A stretch of DNA of 7,484 nt from Afipia sp. (GTDB taxonomy: Bacteria > Pseudomonadota > Alphaproteobacteria > Rhizobiales > Xanthobacteraceae): assembly GCA_020056155.1 (NCBI GenBank), contig JAGVII010000675.1, positions 1 to 7,484 on the forward strand. Reading direction: 5' to 3'. The notes beneath the pieces are model-generated. The model had not been told where the DNA came from. It worked only from the letters and a program-made list of their open reading frames with translations, and made no database searches. Shown in pieces: positions 5,771-7,484 of this stretch (positions are counted from its first letter, which is position 1; each line of letters starts with the position of its first letter). A program made the translations under genes and the position numbers.

Positions 5771-6843
5771 TCGGCCGCGGTCTGCGGTGTCTTGTCGGCG
5801 ATGGCCGATGCGTCGGCATTCTTCACGCTGTGCTCGGCGACAAAGTAGATCGGGCGCGCTTTGATCTCGGACAGGATCTTGCCGATGTACTCGCCGACCA
5901 CGCCGATCATGATGAGTTGCACGCCGCCGATGGTCATCAGGCCGACCACCAGCGAGGGATAACCCGGTACAGACTTGCCGCTCACGACGGTTTCCCACAG
6001 GATCGACAGGCCGAACAGGAAGGCGACGAAAGCGAGCAACAACCCGAGCAGACTCGCTACGCGCAGCGGCGCCACCGAGAACGAGGTCAGGCCTTCGATG
6101 GAGAGGCCGAGCAAACGACCTGGGCTGAACGTGGTGACGCCGTGGGCGCGCGCTTCCGGTTCGTAGTCGACGCGGATTTGCTTGAAGCCGATCCAGGTCG
6201 CCAGCCCCTTGAAGAAACGGTTGCGCTCCGGCAATTGCCGCAAGGCGGCCGCCGCGCGTGGCGACAGCAGGCGGAAATCGCCGGCGTCCTCGGGAATCTT
6301 CTGCCGCGCGCCCCAGTTGATCAGCGTGTAAAAGGTACGCACCCCGAGCCGCCGCAGCGCCGACTCGTTGTCGCGGTGCGCCTTCGCAGTATAGACGACG
6401 TCGTATCCGTCGACGATCCAGTGCTTGACCAACCGCTCCACCAGTTCGGGTGCGTGCTGGCCGTCGCCGTCCATGAACAGCACCGCGCCGCGGCGGGCAT
6501 GATCGAGCCCGGCCATCAACGCCGCTTCTTTGCCGAAGTTACGCGACAGCGACACCACCTGCACATCGAGCGCCGCCGGCGGCAGGCCGTGCGCGATGCT
6601 CAGTGTCGTGTCGGTCGAACCGTCATCGACATAAACCACTTCACAGGCGAGGCCATATGCTTGCTTGAGTGTGCCGGCGAGCGCGCACAGGCGTTCGTGC
6701 AGCCGCGCGAGGCCAGCCGCCTCGTTGTAGACCGGCACGACGATCGACAGACCCTGACTCGGCGCGCCCTGACTCGAAAGGCCTTGTGCAGCCGGAGCGC
6801 GGCTGCCGCCTGACAGGTTCGAAATATCGGCACTCGGCGTCAT
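5767..6843 (-). CDS. GT2 glycosyltransferase, polyprenyl-phosphate type (ArnC/GtrB/DPM-like)
   Basis: The protein has 358 residues. Enzymes of this type move a sugar from a nucleotide donor to undecaprenyl phosphate on the cytoplasmic face of the inner membrane. The GT2 domain starts at LSIVVPVYNE (32-41), with VDDGSTD (72-78), NFGKEAAL (102-109) and the metal-binding FMDGDGQH (123-130, Asp125/Asp127). GDFRL (188-192) and ERNRFFKGL (206-214) are typical of ArnC/GtrB relatives. Two membrane segments follow at about 257-284 and 297-322, and the tail is cytoplasmic. The 30-residue N-terminus before the domain is Ser/Gly/Gln-rich and contains a short internal duplication. ATG 6843 has a modest GGAAA about eight bases upstream. 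The gene overlaps the deacetylase ATG by four bases, so the two form an operon. It lies 164 bases downstream of hisG. The sugar cannot be told from sequence. Confidence 0.92.
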   Translation of the reverse strand: MTPSADISNLSGGSRAPAAQGLSSQGAPSQGLSIVVPVYNEAAGLARLHERLCALAGTLKQAYGLACEVVYVDDGSTDTTLSIAHGLPPAALDVQVVSLSRNFGKEAALMAGLDHARRGAVLFMDGDGQHAPELVERLVKHWIVDGYDVVYTAKAHRDNESALRRLGVRTFYTLINWGARQKIPEDAGDFRLLSPRAAAALRQLPERNRFFKGLATWIGFKQIRVDYEPEARAHGVTTFSPGRLLGLSIEGLTSFSVAPLRVASLLGLLLAFVAFLFGLSILWETVVSGKSVPGYPSLVVGLMTIGGVQLIMIGVVGEYIGKILSEIKARPIYFVAEHSVKNADASAIADKTPQTAAE

Positions 6844-6932
6844 CGATCGGTTTCCAATAGCGCGTTTTGTTGGAGCATAGCTCTGTCCGAAAACCAGTTC
6901 TCACTGTTCAGAGTCATGGTCCTGCTCATCAT
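6840..6932 (-). CDS. Possible 30-codon leader ORF overlapping the glycosyltransferase start
   Basis: An ATG at 6932 (a second adjacent ATG is at 6929) opens a frame of 30 codons. It begins MMSRTMTLNSENW and ends in a TGA that overlaps the glycosyltransferase ATG as ATGA. The overlap would suit translational coupling, and this frame covers most of the gap after hisG. There is no convincing ribosome binding site, the peptide resembles nothing I know, and a frame this short occurs easily by chance. Confidence 0.15.
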   Translation of the reverse strand: MMSRTMTLNSENWFSDRAMLQQNALLETDR

Positions 6933-6955
6933 ATGGTCATCGACGCGCCGTCGCC

Positions 6956-7002
6956 AAGGTTGCGGGGTGTCTGCGATGGCCGGTTGCATCGCCGCAAGCC
7001 TT
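6956..7002 (-). terminator. Hairpin just downstream of hisG, possible transcript end
   Basis: AAGGTTGCGG (6956-6965) pairs with CCGCAAGCCTT (6992-7002) to give ten base pairs with one bulged base. Inside it GCGATG (6973-6978) pairs with CATCGC (6987-6992; the last base overlaps the outer arm). It lies five bases after the hisG stop, which supports a role in ending or protecting that transcript. No U tract follows on the minus strand, so it is not a standard intrinsic terminator, and transcription may read through into the glycosyltransferase gene. Confidence 0.4.
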
Positions 7003-7007
7003 GAATC

Positions 7008-7484
7008 CTACTGCCCCAGGAATGTCTGGAGTTTGGCGAAAAGCGGGTTGTCGCGATCGAATACATAGTCCAGCGATGCGACCGATACCGTCTCCGCGCC
7101 GCGATCGCGCAGAAAGCTTCCCAGCGCGTAGAGCTGCGCCGGGGGGCAGTGCAGCGTCACCATGCCCGATGATGTCGGTCCGCCGAACGGTGACACCACG
7201 CCAAACCGGTTGTGGGCTTCGGCCAGCAGCGCGGCATCGCAGGCTGCGAACCGGGTGCGGACTTCCTTGTACTTGCGGGCGCGGGCGCTGGCCGCGATGT
7301 GATCGAGGATGATCCGCGCCGTCTCCCGTGCGCTGTCCGACCAGTCGGCGTCGCGCGAGGCCACGAGATTGGCATGGCTGCGCAGCATCACGCCGTCGTC
7401 GAGCACCTTCAGCCCGTTGGCCGCGAGCGTCGCGCCGGTGGTGGTGATGTCGACGATCAGTTCGGCCGTTCCCGCCGCGGGGGC
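7008..7484 (-). CDS. hisG: ATP phosphoribosyltransferase HisG, C-terminal part (cut by window edge)
   Basis: The C-terminal 158 residues and stop (TAG at 7010-7008) are present; the start lies beyond the right edge. HisG condenses ATP with PRPP to form phosphoribosyl-ATP, the first and feedback-regulated step of histidine synthesis in the cytoplasm. The visible part begins [19 protein letters not shown], which includes the family's PRPP-binding signature ([16 protein letters not shown]). It continues into a C-terminal region with [18 protein letters not shown] and ends [12 protein letters not shown] recall such an extended C-terminus from the roughly 325-residue HisG proteins of Bradyrhizobium relatives. 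Whether it is the classic ACT-like histidine-sensing domain or a lineage-specific extension I cannot decide. The frame is clean. A partner hisZ, if present, would lie outside the window. Confidence 0.95.
   Translation of the reverse strand, partial: APAAGTAELIVDITTTGATLAANGLKVLDDGVMLRSHANLVASRDADWSDSARETARIILDHIAASARARKYKEVRTRFAACDAALLAEAHNRFGVVSPFGGPTSSGMVTLHCPPAQLYALGSFLRDRGAETVSVASLDYVFDRDNPLFAKLQTFLGQ

Noticed and set aside
5771..5998. Upstream start for the deacetylase at 5998
   Set aside because: It would lie entirely within the glycosyltransferase coding region, and ADDYG is normally close to the N-terminus in this family, as it is from ATG 5770.
5749..6813. Plus-strand open frame of 354 codons opposite the glycosyltransferase
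   Set aside because: It is an antisense shadow of a GT2 gene with complete motifs, and its translation is rich in Arg, Gln, His and Asp without recognisable domains.

Overview
The window reads as a GC-rich chromosomal segment from an alphaproteobacterium of the Bradyrhizobium / Rhodopseudomonas / Nitrobacter group. The support is the resemblance of the partial HisG, the CheZ with its FQDLTGQ signature, the DUF2076 protein and the YkuD L,D-transpeptidase to proteins of that family, plus an intergenic palindrome of the 'CGTCATTGCGAG...AAGCAATCC' type. The genus is an inference from remembered family resemblance, not from a search. Gene density is high, gaps are short and no phage or transposase gene is visible, so this looks like core genome rather than an accessory island.

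Layout from left to right. A small uncharacterised lipoprotein gene (91-615, +) is followed 60 bases later by a 12-helix MFS transporter (676-1872, +). The transporter converges on cheZ (1934-2704, -), with a short hairpin between the two stops. cheZ diverges from a secreted L,D-transpeptidase (2994-3791, +) across an AT-richer 289-base gap that should hold both promoters. The transpeptidase converges on a DUF2076 gene (3864-4685, -) across a 13-bp bidirectional terminator. A gap of 224 bases then holds the DUF2076 promoter region and an 84-base imperfect palindromic repeat. The remaining genes are all on the minus strand: hisG, cut by the right edge (7008-7484), a polyprenyl-phosphate-type GT2 glycosyltransferase (5767-6843), and a ChbG/YdjC-family deacetylase (4910-5770) whose ATG overlaps the glycosyltransferase stop as ATGA.

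How the genes work together. The only clear functional unit is the glycosyltransferase-deacetylase pair. Its domain logic (lipid-carrier glycosyltransferase plus carbohydrate deacetylase) parallels the ArnC/ArnD and FlmF2/NaxD pairs, which make an undecaprenyl-phosphate amino sugar for envelope modification; that role is inferred. CheZ would dephosphorylate CheY-P in chemotaxis but stands away from other chemotaxis genes in this window. The L,D-transpeptidase and the lipoprotein are envelope proteins. HisG catalyses the first step of histidine synthesis. I found no CRISPR array, tRNA, rRNA or convincing new defence or mobile system. The most worthwhile leads are the coupled glycosyltransferase-deacetylase pair, the palindromic repeat, and the FliM-like C-terminal tail of CheZ.
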